From Babylonia areolata (lineage: Eukaryota > Mollusca > Gastropoda > Neogastropoda > Buccinidae): a stretch of 64,000 nucleotides of DNA. Made by a program: the position numbers and the translations under genes. The stretch lies in NCBI RefSeq assembly GCF_041734735.1, contig NC_134883.1, positions 12,940,310-13,004,309 on the forward strand, in the 5' to 3' direction. A model generated the notes under the pieces. The model had not been told where the DNA came from. It did no database searches and saw only the letters and a program-made list of their open reading frames with translations. Below are positions 37,251 through 50,119 of the stretch, one piece after another (position 1 is the stretch's first letter; each line of letters starts with the position of its first letter).

Positions 37251-39032
37251 GACTCACTTGTGTAAACAAAGTGAGTCTATGTTTTAACCCAGTGTTTGGA
37301 TGTCAGTGTGTGTGTGTCTGTGTGTCCATGGTAAACTTTAACATTGCCATTTTCTCTGCAAATACTTTGTCAGTTGACACCAAATTTGGCATAAAAATAG
37401 GAAAATTTCAGTTCTTTCCAGTCCTCTTGTTTAAAACAATATTTCATCTCTGGGATGGGCACAAAAAATAATAAAAAGAAGCCAAATTATATACATTCCA
37501 GTCCTCTTGTTTAAAACAATATTTCATCTCTGGGATGGGCACAAAAAATAATAAAAAGAAGCCAAATTATATACAAACTGAATTTACTATTATATTTATA
37601 TATTTTTTTATTCTCTAAACTTGGCACTTTGATCTGATATTCTGACACAACAAGAGCAGTCATTTTTATCATTTTTTGTTCAAAGAGGAACTTCTTTTGC
37701 TAAGCTTGGAAGTTATATTTCTGGTGCATGTCTTTGGTGCAGATAGTAAAAAAGGGAAATTAATGTGTAATTAATGCTAGGGGGGTTAATTTGCTTTAAA
37801 CTCATCTTTCTCATCTTAAACATTACATTTTGAAATTATACTCAATACATAAAAAGCTTTGTGTGTTTTACTCTCAGTGTACAGGGCTTTCACTATGTTC
37901 ATTCGCCCAAGTGGTCTTTTTCAGAAAATACTAAAATCAGTACTGCGAGTGGACTTTATAGATCTATTGGCTGAGCCCTGAAGGTCATGGGCAAAAATCA
38001 GTTGCGTACACATATTTGTACATATTCAAAGCACATGCTCATATTCCTCGTGAACACGAAGGACGCCATTTTGTTTCAAGTTGTTGACCTGCCCGTTCAA
38101 TCCTATATTCAATCGAAAATACACGATAACATGTGATGGAAAGTTGGAGAAGGAGAAAGATTTGTGAACGCCTCACTTACTGGATTATGCCCCAGACTGC
38201 CATAAAAATATCAACAAAATCAGCAGGAATTCACAGTTAAAAATAATAAACCATGAGAGTTAATACCCTTGATGAAACATAAAAATTGTGAACGCCTCAT
38301 CACTTACTGGATTATGCCCCAAACTGCCATAAAAATATCAACAAAATCAGTAGGAATTCACAGTTAAAAATAATAAACCATGAGAGTTAATACCCTTGAT
38401 GAAACATAAAAATTTCCAGTCTTCACTTTAATCAAAATGAAGTCCTTTTCACTTCATATGACGTTTAGAAGTACTTGTACTTGGCTCTACATGTTATTAG
38501 TTTAACAAAATACTTAATTTTCATATCAACTTTAAAACTATTAAACTAGAATGAAAATAGAAGAGAAATTGGATTGACCGTGTCGTACATTCCTGGCGGG
38601 TGTAACTAAACTTGTACATCTATCTAGATCCAGAGAAAACGGCTAAATGTTCCAGCGTGATTGCGGCGTTAGCCACGTCTCCTTTACCGCGGACTTAAAA
38701 AGAATTTTTAATTGCCCTTAAAGATTTTTTGAATGCCCAAGATACACCAGAATAATATGATTTAAACAGCGTTCTCACTGCGAATACCACAGTTGATTTA
38801 TCGCCCTTAAAAAAGCATGTTTAAATATTAAATTTTTGATTGTCAGTTAAGGAGCCACGATAGCGTGTTGGGTAAGACAGTTTCTTCTCACCCGAACACA
38901 CGGAGTTCGAATCTACCATCAGGATTTTTTTTTTTTTTTTAACCCGAAGCTTTATAATAACAAATACAGACAGAACACATTTTAACGATTAGATTTTTTT
39001 TTTTTTTTTTTAAAGTGTATCACAAGTGAGTC
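37251..39032. mobile_element. DNA-element-like repeat with GACTCACTTGTG / CACAAGTGAGTC ends
   Basis: The 12-bp ends are exact inverted repeats 1.78 kb apart. The left part ('gtcagttgacaccaaatttg', 'gggatgggcacaaaa') recurs as a minus-strand fragment at 52335-52505 and, decayed, at 42048-42115. Inside, a 79-bp segment is duplicated (37419-37576) and a ~125-bp segment is duplicated (38165-38412). No transposase is seen. A second right end lies at 39091-39126. Confidence 0.6.
38848..38925 (+). repeat. tRNA-like SINE head inside the 37251 element
   Basis: 'gatagcgtgttgggtaagac' and, 27 bp later, 'ggagttcgaatctacc' look like A and B boxes. It is followed by poly-T. Lack of a paired acceptor stem argues against a tRNA gene. 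Confidence 0.45.
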
Positions 39033-39312
39033 TTGAAGGCCTTGCCTCTCTTGTTTTTTCTTTTCATGATTCCTTTACTGGATAAAGCATGAAGCACAAG
39101 TGAGTCTTGTAGGCTTTGCCTCTTGTTTATCTTCTTTTTTTTTTTTAAATATAGTGATCAGAACCTATGTGAGGCTGGCTGCAAACTTTAACGTTCAAAT
39201 GTTTCATTGCATGTGTCTTTTTCTTTTTCTTGAAAATTTCAGAATGATTATGTTTCTGAAAAATCTGCTAGTTTTTATTCTTATTTTTAATCATGTCCAA
39301 ATTCCATTTGAA

Positions 39313-39485
39313 ATGATTTATGATGCTGACTGTCCTGAAACCCTCTTGGCTGAGAGAGTGGGGATTAACTTGGGCAAGACATTCTCCACTAAAATCAAAT
39401 TCTAGCCCAGATAGTCGGGACAGCAGATGCCTCCTCTGCTGTTCTGGTGGTCATAGTCGGACAGTGCTATCATGCATGTGCGTTA
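39313..39485 (-). repeat. Dispersed repeat F (minus orientation)
   Basis: It is an inverted copy of 62255-62420: 'gaaaccctcttggctgagag', 'taacttgggcaagacattct', 'gatgcctcctctgctgttct'. Its type (SINE or MITE) is unknown. Confidence 0.7.
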
Positions 39486-39815
39486 CATATATTATTACAT
39501 TTTATGACAGTGTTATATCCATTTATCAAAACCATTAAACATTCAGCCTTTGTTTTTGTTTTTCCCTCCTGTTCTTTTGATTGTGATGTCATGGAAAGAA
39601 AACATACATTTAATGTTACAGGTGAATTGGAACTTTGAAAAGAAATGTGCATTTCATGAACCTTTGTTCAAGGCAGCAGATTCAGTATGGATAGTCTGTG
39701 ATCTTACTTTTTCTTCCAACTGTTCGCAGAAATAAGTTCATAACTTTTGTTTTCCTGCTGTCCAGTGTATTGTCAGGTCACAGAAAATGTCAAAATGTCA
39801 GTCTTTTTTCTCCCC

Positions 39816-39910
39816 ATGAAGAAGGACCTAGGGCCCGAAACGTCGGGATACTCTCTTCATTTGACAAGTCACCACCTACAGGTTGGTCTCAACCGTTTTC
39901 TCGTCAGTCT
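39816..39910 (+). ncRNA. Hammerhead-ribozyme-like remnant
   Basis: 'catgaagaaggacctagg' and 'gcccgaaacgtcggga' resemble the core order of a type I hammerhead: CUGAUGA, stem II (ggacc/ggccc-like), GAAA, stem III, GUC. The first box reads CATGAAG rather than CTGATGA, so it is probably dead. Such motifs are known from terminal parts of Penelope-like elements. Following sequence 'aagtcaccacctacaggttg' has no open frame. Confidence 0.35.
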
Positions 39911-40299
39911 TTATCCTTATCTCCGCCCCCCCCCCCCACCCCCAATCCTTCCTTTGCCCTCCCCCCATCGTACCCTCAAGGTCTCAGGACCCACCCCTTC
40001 CCAACCCACCCCTGTCCAGATCTGTGCAGATCATAGTTATTTACTTGAAGATCACAAGTTGTTTTGAGAACACAAAGTGTTAAAGACAAAGTGTTTGGAG
40101 ACAGTCATCAAAGCAGCACATTTTGAGACTCTGAAAAGAATGTATTTCCTGAGATCCAGAATGATAAAGTCATGTGGTGATGTTGATTCATTTCAACTTT
40201 GGTTTTCAGTTGTTATTTGTTGTTGTTTTTTCCCATTCAGCCTAACAGTGACAGAAGTCACTGCCCTCTTATGTCTCCCAGTTTCTTTATTTATTTTTT

Positions 40300-40332
<33 letters not shown>
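40300..40332. repeat. (CA)n microsatellite
   Basis: About 15 CA units lie here. Confidence 0.9.
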
Positions 40333-40336
<4 letters not shown>

Positions 40337-42650
40337 CCAACTGATTTTGCATAGTGCTGTATTCTTGAAGTAATTCGAAGTTAGTGGGTTGTTTAGTATG
40401 CTTGATGTATCCACCAAATTCAGTCATGAAAGGTTTGTAAATAGATAGAATATGGGGATGATGGGGTACTGGGAGAGAGAGATGGTGGTGGAAGGGGAGG
40501 AGGGTAGGGTGTGTGTTGGGGGCATGTATGTATATATGGAGATAAGATCAGATGAAGGTCCATGGCCCAGTATGGTTGACTAAGCTGTGAGCAAAAAGAT
40601 CATTAACTAACTTACTTACTTACTTACTAACTATATTAGTAAATAAATAAATGGATGAAGACCTAGTGTGAAAGATCACTGAAATCATTTGACAAATGTT
40701 CTTCAGTTGATTCACAGAGTTTCAATTATACATCCTCACAATCAAAATCAGTGCCAACGATCAGAACTGCTGAAGCCACAGCCAGCTAACCAGATGTGAA
40801 ATGTAAAGTTTGTCACCTGGAAAGTGTTCCCTGGTGAACTCCATTATTTAATTGTTGTCATCGGGCTTGTTTGAGTTTACATGCATATTCTGCCTTGGTG
40901 CTGTGTTTGGTGCCAGGTTTTCCATATTCACCCCCTGAGCTTTGGAGGATTTTGTTTTTAACTGTGGTGGTTGTTGCTTTGCCCGTATTTTTTCCTTGTT
41001 TAATTGATCAGTGTCATTTTGTTCTGTTTTTATGAACAGTTATTGTTTTGATTAGTTAACATTCATTATTATGAGAATTGTGAATGCTTCTGAATATTTT
41101 CAGAATATGTTTTTCATGAGTTTACATTTTTATGGCTTCTTTTGTACACATAAATATGTTTTTAATTGTGATTCTTTTTTTTTCTTCTTTTTTTTCGCAT
41201 TTTGAATAAATCTAGATGAATTTGTACGTATGATTGTATTTTGTTAATTTCAGTGTGAAATAGAATTGTTGTTCAATCTTGTTTGAAATGTACTTTTTGT
41301 TAATTTCACTGTTAATGTTGTCACACCTTGAGACGTGATGAAATCCATGAAGAAGGGAATCACAGAATGTGTGCATAAATACTTTAATACTTAAATTGTG
41401 AACAGACAGATAGATAGACTTATTCCTGCGCATTTAATCACTATCAGTTTTGTCAAACCTCGAGGTGTAATTAAATCCATGAAAAAGGAAATGACAAAAT
41501 GTTTGCACAAATACTTTAATACTTAAATTTTGAACAGACTGATAAAATGTTTGCACAAATGCTTTAATACTTAGATTGTGAACAGACTGATTGATAGGAT
41601 TATTCCTGTGCATTTGGTCTCACAGGGTGCAATTAATGATATATGCATGTTTGTGTGTTGGAGGCATGTGCATGTTTGTGTGTGAATGTATGTGTGTGAA
41701 CGTGTGTGTCAGCTTAATGGTTCACAGAATGGACAAGAGCTCACTTACATACGCTTTTATTTTTGTTTTCATATTCTCTTCAGTTTTTAATTGGGAGCAG
41801 TGATTCTTTCATTCACTGTCCAGTGAAGATAAGTCTTGATGAAGTCCGTTACAGTTTCAGAAATCGTTTTACTTCACGGTGTACATGTATACCAAAACCT
41901 GCTAAAACCAAACTTACAGTATTTAGATCTTATGATTTGAATTTGCATATGGTTGTTTTTTTTCCTTAGTTCTGTCCAAGGTTGTTTTAGATTCCTGTTT
42001 TTTTCATATGATAAGTGAGCATAAGAACCCTGATTTGAATATGTTCATATGTGTGTGTGTGGAGGGGTAAACTTTAACACTGGCATCTTCTCAGCAGCTG
42101 TTGAAAGCACTGGAAGCACCAAACTATAGTGTAGTGAGTGTGTGCACTCCCCCTTGCATGCACTTGACTTTGTGCAGAATATTTTTTAAAAGCTAACCCA
42201 TGTCTTACTGTTCTGATATGAAGGTCCATTGTTGAGGTATTTCAGGGTATTCCTCCACCATATTACAATTGTGGACATAGTTGTTGCATCCTTGACTGCC
42301 CCCCCCCAACCCCCCTCCCCCAATAAAAAAAAAAAGAAGGAATAATGAAATTCAGTTGTCTTGAATCAACAGGTCAGCAAAGATTTTCTTCTATTTGTTT
42401 TCGTTTTGATTCAGTCAGTGGTAGCACAACGTAAAAATGTATATAATGTTTTGCGGAAATGTCCGCAAAGTGCCTAACAGACTTTAAACTAGTTTGGTTT
42501 TTCTTGTTTTGTGTATGTTGGTGCATACACACAAAATTCTGTCATCTGATTGAATATATGAACAGTTTGTGTGTGTAGAAGAAAGAGAGTTCCTCCAAAA
42601 ATGCCCTCCTTTGGTGAGTTGGTTTTCCCTGTATGTTTTCAGGTTCAGTT
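40333..42650. other. Intergenic or 3' UTR, T-rich
   Basis: No gene is seen. A tandem duplication of about 100 bp occurs at 41315-41600 ('gtgtaattaaatccatgaa', 'tttgcacaaatactttaata'). Candidate poly(A) words lie at 41205 (GAATAAAT) and 42322. Confidence 0.4.
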
Positions 42651-42654
42651 TTAA

Positions 42655-43395
42655 TTTCCCAAGGAAGCATCACTGCATTCAGATAAATCCATATGCGCTA
42701 CACCACACCTGCTAGGCAGATGCCAGACCAGTAGCATAACCCAGCAAGCTTTGTCAGGCCTTGAGTGCATGCATATATATTTGTGTACCTATCAAGAGTG
42801 GACTTCTTGTGCAGAATTTTGCTAGAGGACAGTCCTTTTGTTGCCTTGAGTTCTTTTTCAGTGTGCAAAGTGTGTGCTGCACACGAAAACCTAGGTTTTT
42901 CATCTCCTCCAAATGACTAGACACTCGACGGGCGCAATAGCCGAATGGTTAAAGCGTTGGACTTTCAATCTGAGGGTCCCGGGTTCAAATCACGGTGAGG
43001 GCGCCTGGTGGGTAAAGGGTGGAGATTTTTACGATCTCCCAGGTCAACATATGTGCAGACCTGCTAGTGCCTGAACCCCCTTCGTGTGTATATGCAAGCA
43101 GAAGATCAAATACACACGTTAAAGATCCTGTAATCCATGTCAGCGTTCGGTGGGTTATGGAAACAAGAACATACCCAGCATGCACCCCCCCGAAAACGGA
43201 GTATGGCTGCCTACATGGCGGGGTAAAAACGGTCATACACGTAAAAGCCCACTCGTGTGCATACGAGTGAACGCAGAAGAAGAACTAGACACTCAGTTTG
43301 ATTTTCCAGTAAGACTTGGGAGAAAGGGCTAGACTGGCAGTTGACCCCAGACCCTTACAGACACTATATTGGCAGATGAGCGTCTTAGCCCTTTG
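42655..43395 (-). repeat. SINE-D variant interrupted by SINE-A
   Basis: It aligns with 27845-28195. The SINE-A at 42927-43283 splits it with an 11-bp duplication, actagacactc (42916-42926 and 43284-43294). Confidence 0.8.
42927..43283 (+). repeat. SINE-A, full-length, young
   Basis: It is nearly identical to 34587-34947 along its length, with intact A box 'tagccgaatggttaaagcg' and B box 'gggttcaaatc', and exact target duplications. The short (GAA)2 tail is followed by the duplicate. Confidence 0.9.
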
Positions 43396-43471
43396 AGCCC
43401 TGAGTTCCTGAGCAATTTTAACCCTTCTGCCTGAGCTCCTGAGCTAAAATTTGCAAATAATTGGTATTTAA

Positions 43472-44053
43472 CCCTTTGAGCCGTGACCACTGCTTTACTG
43501 GTGGTAGAGAAAATTGACATAATGCCTAGCCACCGGTTGAGCGTTGCGTAAACACTTGAAGTGTGTAGTCTCAACCTGGCCCGTCAGGGCAGAAATCAGG
43601 GACAAAACGTGCGAGAAAACAACTGTACACAATGCAGCAAGTAACTGATATGCTTGATAATTTATCGGAAGTAGAGTATGACAATGATTACTCTGATAGT
43701 GAGGTGGAATTGGAATCGGATGATTTTGCTACAGATAGTGATGTTGAAAATGAATCTGAGGATGCAGAATCAGTTGATCAAAGGAGGCGTGTCAGGTTGA
43801 GACTCTGCACGCCTCATGGTAGAAATCGATCTTTTTTATCCAAAGCACATGCACAAAACACAGTGAAAAGGCGCGGCCATGTTGGTACTATGTTCGCTGA
43901 CGTCAGAATATTACAGTTTTTCTGATAGGCTCTTCAATATAAGTCAACCAATAGCAAAACACGACACAAGTGTTTACGCACCGCTCAGATGGTGGCTAGG
44001 CATTATGTCATTTTTCTCTACCACCAGTAAAGCGGTGGTCAGGGCTCAAAGGG
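43472..44053 (+). mobile_element. TTAA-flanked piggyBac-type element (P6)
   Basis: TTAA at 43468-43471 and 44054-44057 flank long inverted repeats of about 60 bp starting CCCTTTGAGCC(G/C)TGACCAC. Inside, an ORF starting at 43632 (MQQVTDMLDNLSEVEYDND) is strongly acidic, like the N-terminus of piggyBac transposases, and then ends. No catalytic region exists, so it is a deletion derivative of 582 bp. Confidence 0.85.
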
Positions 44054-44480
44054 TTAAACTGTTCTACCACCTTCCTTCTTACCTTGACAAACTGGTGCAG
44101 GCAATAGCCAGTACCTTTCCTCAGTTGGTGGTATGTGGAAAACACAATACCGGAGCACCCCTAGACCTCGTTCAGGTTAAGCCAAGTTGCACACTTTGCT
44201 TCCTTCCGTGTAAAGTCGTTTCCACCCTTATTTGTTCTATGGCTCATACGAAACTGGACGATATACAGGTTTTTGCACTTGTGTTGCCTCCAGCATTTAT
44301 CGCTCATTTTATATGATTGGTGTTTTGTCTTTATTTATTTCTGTGGTTTACTTTTGCTTCTGTACCATAGCAGCAGTTTCAGTCATCAAAAATGTATTAT
44401 TCTCCACAGCTTTTTTTTTTAATTTTTTTTTTAAAGATTTTTCCAGTGTTTTTTTTTTCTTAATCGTCTGAAGGAGCAGT

Positions 44481-44724
44481 GTGAAAATAGATGAAATCTG
44501 GATAAAATCTTAAACATGGATATGGAGCGGTGAAAATAGATGAAATCTGGATAAAATCTTAAACATGGATATGGAGCGGTGAAAATAGATGAAATCTGGA
44601 TAAAATCTTAAACATGGATATGGAGCGGTGAAAATAGATGAAATCTGGATAAAATCTTAAACATGGATATGGAGTGGTGAAAATAGATGAAATCTGGATA
44701 AAATCTTAAACATGGATATGGAGC
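44481..44724 (+). repeat. 49-bp tandem repeat, 5 near-identical units
   Basis: The units start at 44481, 44530, 44579, 44628 and 44677 ('gtgaaaatagatgaaatctg' + 'gataaaatcttaaacatgga' + 'tatggagcg'). Near-identity suggests recent expansion or active homogenisation. Confidence 0.95.
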
Positions 44725-46330
44725 AACCATCGCGAACAACAAATAACTGTTGTGTCATAATCACCACTGCCATCACCATAAACGCAAGTGTGGTTACAAA
44801 GGTTTTTCAGTACCTCATTATTATCTGTTTGGCTGCCAAAGTGAATGAAAGTAAAGTGTTGGTCAGTGTTCATGGATATTTGGTCTTGGCAAGATTTAAA
44901 CAGAATAAAATTAAGGCTTTAAGTTGCTTGTCGAAGCCTCACAAGAATTGCATGTTTTCATTTTCCATGTTTCATTCTGCCACTGGTAAACAGCAGACTT
45001 TTCGGGTGTAAGGCCTGTCAGTTCGTGATAACCTTCCCTGTGTGAATTCTGTGTGTAAGTTTGTGTGCGTGTGTGTGTCATGGATGTGTGGGTGAGAGTG
45101 AGAAAGGGGGGAGCGTGTGTGTGAACTAGACTTGTTGATTGGCAAGTTAATCATTGATGTAGTTGTGGAAATCAATGCTTTACTGAGCTTGTCTCAGCCT
45201 TTTCAAAGGTTCATTGTTGCTAGCTGTTTTTGTAAGATTTTATTTCAATGAAGTCACTGACAGAACCACACTTGATTTCTCCAGATGTGAATAGATATAT
45301 ATATATGTAAAAAAAAAAATTAAAAAAAAGTTTCTTCAACAGTTCACTCATGTTGGTGATTTAGACATTTTGATATAACTTTAATGTTCATATCTACATA
45401 TATAAGTGTTTTTTTTAGTTTTTTTTTTTGTTCTGTTGAAAATCCATGGCTATATAGAAGTTTAAATAATTTACGAAATTTGGTTCCTTTTTTTTTGTTT
45501 TTTTTTTGTGGGTTTTTTTTGGGGGGTTTTTGTGTGTTTTTTTAAGGCAAATGATGATCTCTGTGAGCTAGTGTATTCTTTTGATCTTTGATGGTTTTGA
45601 TTCAGAGATCATCTGTTTCAAGTTGGTTGTGGGCAGTTTGTTTTTGTCCTTGGTTGGCTGGACTTTATCCTTGGTTGTGTGGAGGAAGTAAAAATGCCTT
45701 GAGCTGTTTTACCTTGCACAGTAAGGTGCTATTAATTTGAACCTGAGAGTTAAGAGGCCGGTGGGCCACATATTTTTTTCTGTCCTGCAGTTTGAAATTT
45801 TGCATTGCTTGAAATTTTATCATGAAAACAAATAAACAAACTTAGAATTAAAGTATTATATAAAACAAATGCAGTGAAAACAACTTTGAAATTAAGGATA
45901 ATGTTTTGATGATTAACAGGAACCATTATTATGTAGCGTTCCAGCATTAAAACGCAAATACCAGATGACTGCATACACCTCACGCAGAATGTGAAGTGAA
46001 TGGTGCAGATGCATTAAACTGCTTTAATTTGAAAACTCTGTGCATCTACATTGGTTCTGACAGGAGATCCAAAAGAAGAACCTAAGATTTCATGTATTTG
46101 GCACTACAAGTAATAGATATATCAGTATGTATGTGTGTGTGTGTGTATGTATATATATAGATATATATATATGTCTGAACACATTGGAGGTATGACAGAT
46201 TTTTTGTTTGTTTTTGTAGATGTTGAAAATCTCTTCATGAACTGTTAGGCAGTGTGAAGTGCCAGAGTGCTTTTTCAGTATCTTTGTTGTTGTTTATTTC
46301 AACCTGTTGTTTATTTACTTTACTTGACGG
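44725..46330. other. Intergenic, T-rich
   Basis: No gene is seen. Poly-T tracts lie at 45405-45545 and a (GT)n patch at 45060-45080. Confidence 0.4.
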
Positions 46331-46335
46331 TTTAA

Positions 46336-46559
46336 CACTCTCCATACGAACGGCAAAAGAGACGACGTTAACAGCGTTTCACCCCAATTACCACCATCAA
46401 AATATTGCAAGCGGAAGGCTCTTATACTGAAGAGGTGAATGTTGACAAAGACTATCACAATTCTGACGACGGAAGCTAAAGGTTGGGTCATTGAGACACC
46501 CACTGGACGTCCGAGGTGTCTGTGTAGAGGAGAAGAGAGGACTGGCCGTACTGAGTGAG
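46336..46559 (-). mobile_element. TTAA-flanked 224-bp MITE (P7), inverted copy of P3
   Basis: TTAA at 46332-46335 and 46560-46563 flank it. It has the same 224-bp length as P3 and reads in opposite orientation with only scattered differences by eye. Confidence 0.9.
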
Positions 46560-46564
46560 TTAAT

Positions 46565-49500
46565 CCTTTGGACACCTTGATCATCCAGGACTGTAGTACA
46601 AGTTGTTTACTGCAGGTAAAATAAGATCATGAAAACCACATCACGCATGCCAACAATGATCTTTTCTGCTTCTGATGATCCTGTGAAAGAATAGATGTAG
46701 AAGTGTGTTTATATGTATGTTTAGGAATCAGTTATTGTTGTTTTTTTACATAGCACATTCCAACTGTGTACAAACTGAATGCGTGTATCTTTGGTCTTGA
46801 TCTGTATCTTTATTTTGGGTAATATTTTGGATCAGGTTTGATCTGTACATTTCGCTCGGAAAACATAACTATATTCCATGTGTGCTGTGGTACATTTGAA
46901 ACAAATTTCCAGCTTATATCTGTTTACATATGAAAGAAAAAATTATTTCTTTGTTTTTTGTCAAGGATAGTGTTGATGTTTTTTTTAACTGATTTCACAG
47001 ACATTCACTGGTTGTGAAACTTTTTTTTTTTCATTTGTGTACCTTGATGTGTTCATCAGTTGCATTGAATACACTTGTTTTTCTTTGAACCTTTGATATG
47101 AATTCACATCTACTGTTGTCAGGAAGATATCATACTTAATCTTTTTTTTTTTTTTCCTTTTTTTTTTCTTTTTTTTTAACTTCCTGTGTGGAGAAGCTCG
47201 TTATTTTGAAACCGACTTCCCATTGTGAATAATGTTCAACAAAGCTGAGATTTCAAATGAAATTACTTAAAGAGGGGAATCTACTATATATCTGCTGATT
47301 AATTCCTAGCTTCTCAGCAAGGTTAACAAATAAGTAATATGTTACAATCTATGTATTATAGAGGGTGATCACAAGAAACATTGCAAATGAAAAAAAGACA
47401 GTCCAGAATTCATACCTTGTATGTTTTATTGGGAATATTCATATTTCATATATACAGGAATTATTTAGTTGTGATTGTTATTTTGTAGATAGTGTACACT
47501 GAACATTTTACAGCTTAAGTTTTAAATGCTATTTTGTTAGTGATTTAACTTTAGCTTCTGGGTTTAAATTCATGGGGCAGACGCTTAGGACTTCATTTCA
47601 TTGTAATTAATTTTGTTATGGATTTCAATGAGAAACTTTCTGAGTACTATAGTAAGATCTTTGAATTCTGCACAGAATGATTTTTTTATTTTTTTATGTA
47701 CAAGTTGCCATACGGAGAAATGTAGTATGGAGTGGTTGTGACCAGAACTAGAATTTTACGAATATGTGCTCTTGAGTGTGTGTGCATGTGCATGTGTGTG
47801 TGTGTGTGCTTCCAAGTATACAGTTAAAAATCAGTGGTCAAGATATGTACACGGCCAAATTTTTGTGCATTGGCGAAACATGCGAATGTGTGTCTGTGGC
47901 CCAATCTGGTCATGAGTTTGTGTGGATGAAAATATGATGGATCTGTCTCACTGATATTGAATGATCAGACATGGGTAAAGATGAACGGAGATACTTGATG
48001 TGAAGTAACATGGCTAGCAATCAGCATTCATTCAGCATATATTACCCAGAGACTGTGTGAGAGCAGTTTTTGAAGTCATATTGTAGGCCTTTATATTTTA
48101 TATCTGACTGCATCAAACCGTTTTTTTCATGCTTATGGACGTACATCAGTGAAGAAAGCTGCAAGTTCTTGGGATCATTTTGTTCTGAAATGGAGAAAAA
48201 AAAAAAGAAAATAAACAAACAAAATAATAACAGTGAGGTGGATTTTAGGGTTAAAAAAAATTAAGAAAGAAAGAAATAACAATAGCAACAACAACAACAA
48301 CAACAAAAACAGCTTGCTATGTCCAGCACAGGTCTTAATAAAGAGCCATATACTGAGTATGATCCACTGACAAAGGAATATATATAGATACTGGAGCACA
48401 GCAGCAATAATTTTTGTTTTGGGATATTTTTTTTTCTTCCCGGGAAAGGTTATTCATTTATTTCCAGATTTTTTTCTGCTCTTTTCCTCATTGGTTTTAC
48501 AGTACCTTTGATTGTTGATTTTATTTTGTGTGTGCAGTAGTTGTAGTAGTTGTGTGTGAAATCAAAATTATTTCTCATCCACTTAAAATAGAAAAAAAAA
48601 GTTTTCTGTCAGAATATACTAGCATTTTTTTCCTCTCTCCCTGTCTTTCTCTCTCTCTCCCTTCCTTTCTCATGCTTTATAGAACAAGACTGCCTTCGCT
48701 TCCTTGCAAGAGAAGGAAAAAGATACTTTGTTGTTGTTATTTTTAGGTGTGTGTCCCCCCCCCCTTCCCCTCACCCCCCTCCAGGAATACAGAGTTGTGT
48801 CACAGTGCCATTGGTTCTACTTTCCTATCTGTTTTCTCTTTTCAATGTTGTTTATTGATTTGTTTGGGTGTTTTTGTTTTGTTTTTTGTATATTTTTTTT
48901 ACAAAATTACATAATTCATTCTCCACTCCAGCCTTTGGACATTGTGTTATATGGACCCTGATGTTTTTTCAGGGCGTATTAAATCGTTTTTTGAAACCAG
49001 CCTGTTGATTGATGATGGAAAAATCCTGGTCACCAATGGATGGGTGTGATGCTGTTTGCTTTTAAAAATTAGTTTAGGTTTTCAAATGCCTTGGGGTTTT
49101 TTTCTGAGTCCCATTTTTCATAATCGGTATGACATGAACTGTACGAAGGTTTTGTGCAATACATTTATCATTGCATTGTTAGTACGAGTATTTATGCTTG
49201 TTTGTATCTGTTACAGCATAATACACTGTAATCCAAATCATTGACGGTGAAGAATGGTTTGTTCTATGGTATGTTCTCATGTCTTGTTTCTGGTGTGTTC
49301 ATTGGATGGTCTTGTTTTTGGTATGTTCATTGGATGGTCTTGTTTCTGTGTGTTCATTGGATGGTCTTGTTTCTGGTGCATGTCTTCTCTCCTCCATCCC
49401 CCCATGGGGATGCTGGGGGTCTTTCAGTATAATAGCATCCCCGCCTTCTGGAAATTCTGTGCTAGAAATTTCCTCTTTTCTGTCACTCTCTTTGTTTCTG

Positions 49501-49840
49501 CCTTTTTTTCTTTCTTCATTGTTGTCTCCTTTTTCAGCCTTCCCTGTCCATTCCCCTTTCTTTTTTCAAGCAAGCCTTTTTTTTTGCTTTAAGTATTGTT
49601 GTTGTTTTTTGTTTTGTTTGTTTGTTTGTTTTTTTTCTTTTTTATGATTGTTTGTAATCTGGGGATGATAAATTAAGCGGAATGGCTGGCGTCCTCAGCA
49701 TGGCCTAGTCTTATTTGCCATAAGAAGCTAAATGGTTGGGATACTGTGTCATGAACTGTTTTGTGGGTTTGTCTTTCTTTCTTTGTTTTTTTGGTTGTGT
49801 TTTTTTTGTAGATGTGACAGTTTTGTTTTGACGCGGTTGA
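46565..49840. other. Intergenic, AT-rich with a triple GGATGGTCTTG repeat
   Basis: No gene is seen. A short tandem ('tgttcattggatggtcttgt', three units) is at 49296-49375. C-rich and poly-T tracts are at 48755-48785 and 47140-47180. Confidence 0.4.
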
Positions 49841-49844
49841 GCAT

Positions 49845-49912
49845 TTGTATGGTTGACAGTCCTGATATGGCCCTGTGCGGTCGGCTGGACTATAAGCAAC
49901 AAGAATAAGAAT
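49845..49912 (+). repeat. Dispersed repeat G fragment
   Basis: 'cctgatatggccctgtgcgg' and 'tcggctggactataagcaac' match in reverse complement the fragment at 55610-55672. Confidence 0.65.
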
Positions 49913-50119
49913 CTCTCCTCCATCTTCTTTCTTCTCCTCCCATCTTCATCACTCAGGTGAAAGCACACCTTGATTTTCTCTCTGTTCTCTTTCTGTATTA
50001 AATCTTGTATTCAGACAGAGAGAAGGACAGAGAGAGAGAGTGGGGAGACACCACTCGGCTGCTAGTGGAACAATTCCACATTGATGGGCACAGAAGGTAG
50101 ACTGTTGTAGTATGAAGGA

